Assembly: GCF_002964575.1 (NCBI RefSeq)
Contig: NZ_POQQ01000037.1
Location: forward strand, 1-64,000
Direction of reading: 5' to 3'
Source: Streptococcus suis
GTDB taxonomy: Bacteria; Bacillota; Bacilli; Lactobacillales; Streptococcaceae
Length of the DNA: 64,000 nt
In this document: in pieces, positions 62,975 to 64,000 of the stretch
How the letters are laid out: every line of letters starts with the position of its first letter
Position numbering within the stretch: the stretch's first letter is position 1
Made by a program: the position numbers and the translations under genes
The notes under the pieces: generated by a model
The model's input: the letters and a program-made list of their open reading frames with translations, nothing else
Databases searched by the model: none
Told to the model about the DNA's origin: nothing

Positions 62975-63523
62975 TTACCCTGCAATATTACTCAACCAGA
63001 GAGATTTTAAAAAACTACTCGTGAACGGTGTGTACTGAATCATAAGATTAGCCAGGAAACTACCATGAAGTTTGTCCTGAATGACCGCCAATGGTATGGT
63101 TGACAACAAGACCAAGACAAGCTGCAAGGACAGGAAGGTCACCAAAACAGAAATGGCACCACTAATCAGGTTGCTCGTTCTTGTATCTGGGTTAAAGCCC
63201 TCTAGTAGATGGACAAAAATCCCTACAAAACGTGCCAAGGCATAGACCAGGATATAGACCAAAAGGAAAGCTAGACCTGCATAAAATACCTTGTCCAAAT
63301 CAAATAGATATTTCTCATCGAAATAATAGGTCGAACTGCCCTGGGTGGCATTCGCAAAAGGCACCCAAAGGTAGAGAAAGCCAGTCCATTTCTTATAGGT
63401 CGCTGTTGCAATAACCAAGGCCAAAATACTAGATAGGCCATAAAAAGCCTGCAAGACCAAGCCACGACTATAGCCGATATAGAAACTCCAGACCAATATC
63501 AGCAGAATGACGAACGAAATCAT
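62975..63523 (-). CDS. CvpA-family membrane protein
   Basis: 182 aa with four hydrophobic helices (starts ISFVILLILVWSFYIGYSRG), typical CvpA/colicin V production fold. It lies between zapA (four-base overlap) and mutS2, as in other streptococci. Cellular role not established. Confidence 0.85.
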   Translation of the reverse strand: MISFVILLILVWSFYIGYSRGLVLQAFYGLSSILALVIATATYKKWTGFLYLWVPFANATQGSSTYYFDEKYLFDLDKVFYAGLAFLLVYILVYALARFVGIFVHLLEGFNPDTRTSNLISGAISVLVTFLSLQLVLVLLSTIPLAVIQDKLHGSFLANLMIQYTPFTSSFLKSLWLSNIAG

Positions 63524-63831
63524 ACCTTCTCCTCAAGTTCATCCAAATCAACCAAAGTGACATTTTTCTTGAGCACTTTTTCTTTCACACTAGCCAATTC
63601 TGCCTCCGTCTGCTCAAAAGCGATTTCACGCGTTAATTGGACAGAAAGGGCGTTAATTGCCAACAAGAGAGCCAAGGTTTCAGGGTCAGCCGTCGGCATC
63701 TTATCTTTCAGGGCTTGGTATTTTTCCTGCGCAACACGCTCAATCTCTTCCATGAAAAGATTATCATGCTCTGTCGTTACTGTTAATTGTTTCTCACCAA
63801 ATGTAAATTTATATCGATTTAAGTTTGCCAT
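63520..63831 (-). CDS. zapA: Cell division protein ZapA
   Basis: 103 aa. The N-terminal NRYKFTFGEKQLTVTTEHD strand region and a long C-terminal coiled coil (INALSVQLTREIAFEQTEAE and on) match ZapA, which bundles FtsZ. ATG 63831 with SD GAGGTGTTTT (minus strand). Operon with cvpA-like and probably mutS2. Confidence 0.88.
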   Translation of the reverse strand: MANLNRYKFTFGEKQLTVTTEHDNLFMEEIERVAQEKYQALKDKMPTADPETLALLLAINALSVQLTREIAFEQTEAELASVKEKVLKKNVTLVDLDELEEKV

Positions 63832-63886
63832 AAAACACCTCGTTTACCATTATACAATAAAATAGATGATTTTGCTAATCCATACC

Positions 63887-64000
63887 CTACAAAGAATGCT
63901 TTCTACGCGCAAAATCTACAAAACGGAATTTATCGATTTTATGCTTGCTTTCTGTGTATTGGAATTGTCTTGTATCTCCCAGATAGACCCGGGATTTGAT
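63887..64000 (-). CDS. C-terminal end of an unidentified gene (partial)
   Basis: The minus-strand frame is open from the right edge to TAG at 63887: 37 residues containing RVYLGDTRQFQYTESKHK and ending FVDFARRKHSL. The length of open frame and the codon choice suggest a true coding end, upstream of zapA on the same strand. Too short to name. Confidence 0.45.
   Translation of the reverse strand: MKSRVYLGDTRQFQYTESKHKIDKFRFVDFARRKHSL

Overview
The window is a chromosomal segment of a low-GC Firmicute, almost certainly a Streptococcus, and by overall gene content most like Streptococcus suis (from memory, no search was run). The signs are PolC, PepS, the zapA-cvpA-mutS2 order, DhaS/DhaQ/DhaKLM, DUF1310 proteins, a YSIRK-type signal peptide, BOX-like repeats and extended -10 promoters (TGnTATAAT). 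No rRNA, tRNA, CRISPR array or prophage was seen. One broken insertion sequence lies at the left edge.

Layout. 1-1400: IS1182-like transposase split by a hairpin repeat. 1427-8204: xanthine permease and xanthine phosphoribosyltransferase (divergent), rRNA pseudouridine synthase, acetyltransferase, MFS exporter, peptide deformylase and a secreted protein. 8205-8744: BOX-like element with a composite repeat inside. 8745-12000: two-gene ABC exporter. 12089-14105: Rgg-type regulator divergent from a run of very small membrane/secreted peptide genes. 14179-14700: RelBE-like toxin-antitoxin. 15904-20860: leuABCD with a CodY-like box, a good promoter, a 17-residue leader peptide holding three Leu codons, and a terminator. 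20918-22080: two copies of a GlsB/YeaQ-like membrane protein gene around a type I toxin-antitoxin locus. 23517-28044: five-gene glycan-modification cluster. 29055-33446: polC. 33563-37204: dihydroxyacetone kinase regulon with its operator. 37309-45977: membrane and surface proteins, including a DUF805/discoidin-like fusion, a DUF1002 protein and an orphan YSIRK signal peptide. 46000-47575: amino-acid symporter behind a glycine riboswitch.

The two accessory regions of most interest are next to each other. In 47637-54492 a TPR-type (TprA/PlcR-like) regulator is followed by a 37-codon Phr-like prepeptide gene, a lactococcin-972-like bacteriocin, its DUF1430 permease and ATPase, a V8-like serine protease and a second protein with DUF5648-type repeats. 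An identical 16-bp sequence overlaps the -10 region of both the peptide and the protease promoters, and a diverged copy overlaps the regulator promoter. This suggests one peptide-controlled regulon. In 56220-60444, between trxA and mutS2, six DUF1310 genes alternate with five truncated N-terminal pieces of a lipase-like protein, each unit with its own promoter. It looks like an array of orphan effector-fragment/immunity cassettes.

From 60609 to the right edge lie housekeeping genes (mutS2, cvpA-like, zapA) and the end of one unidentified gene.
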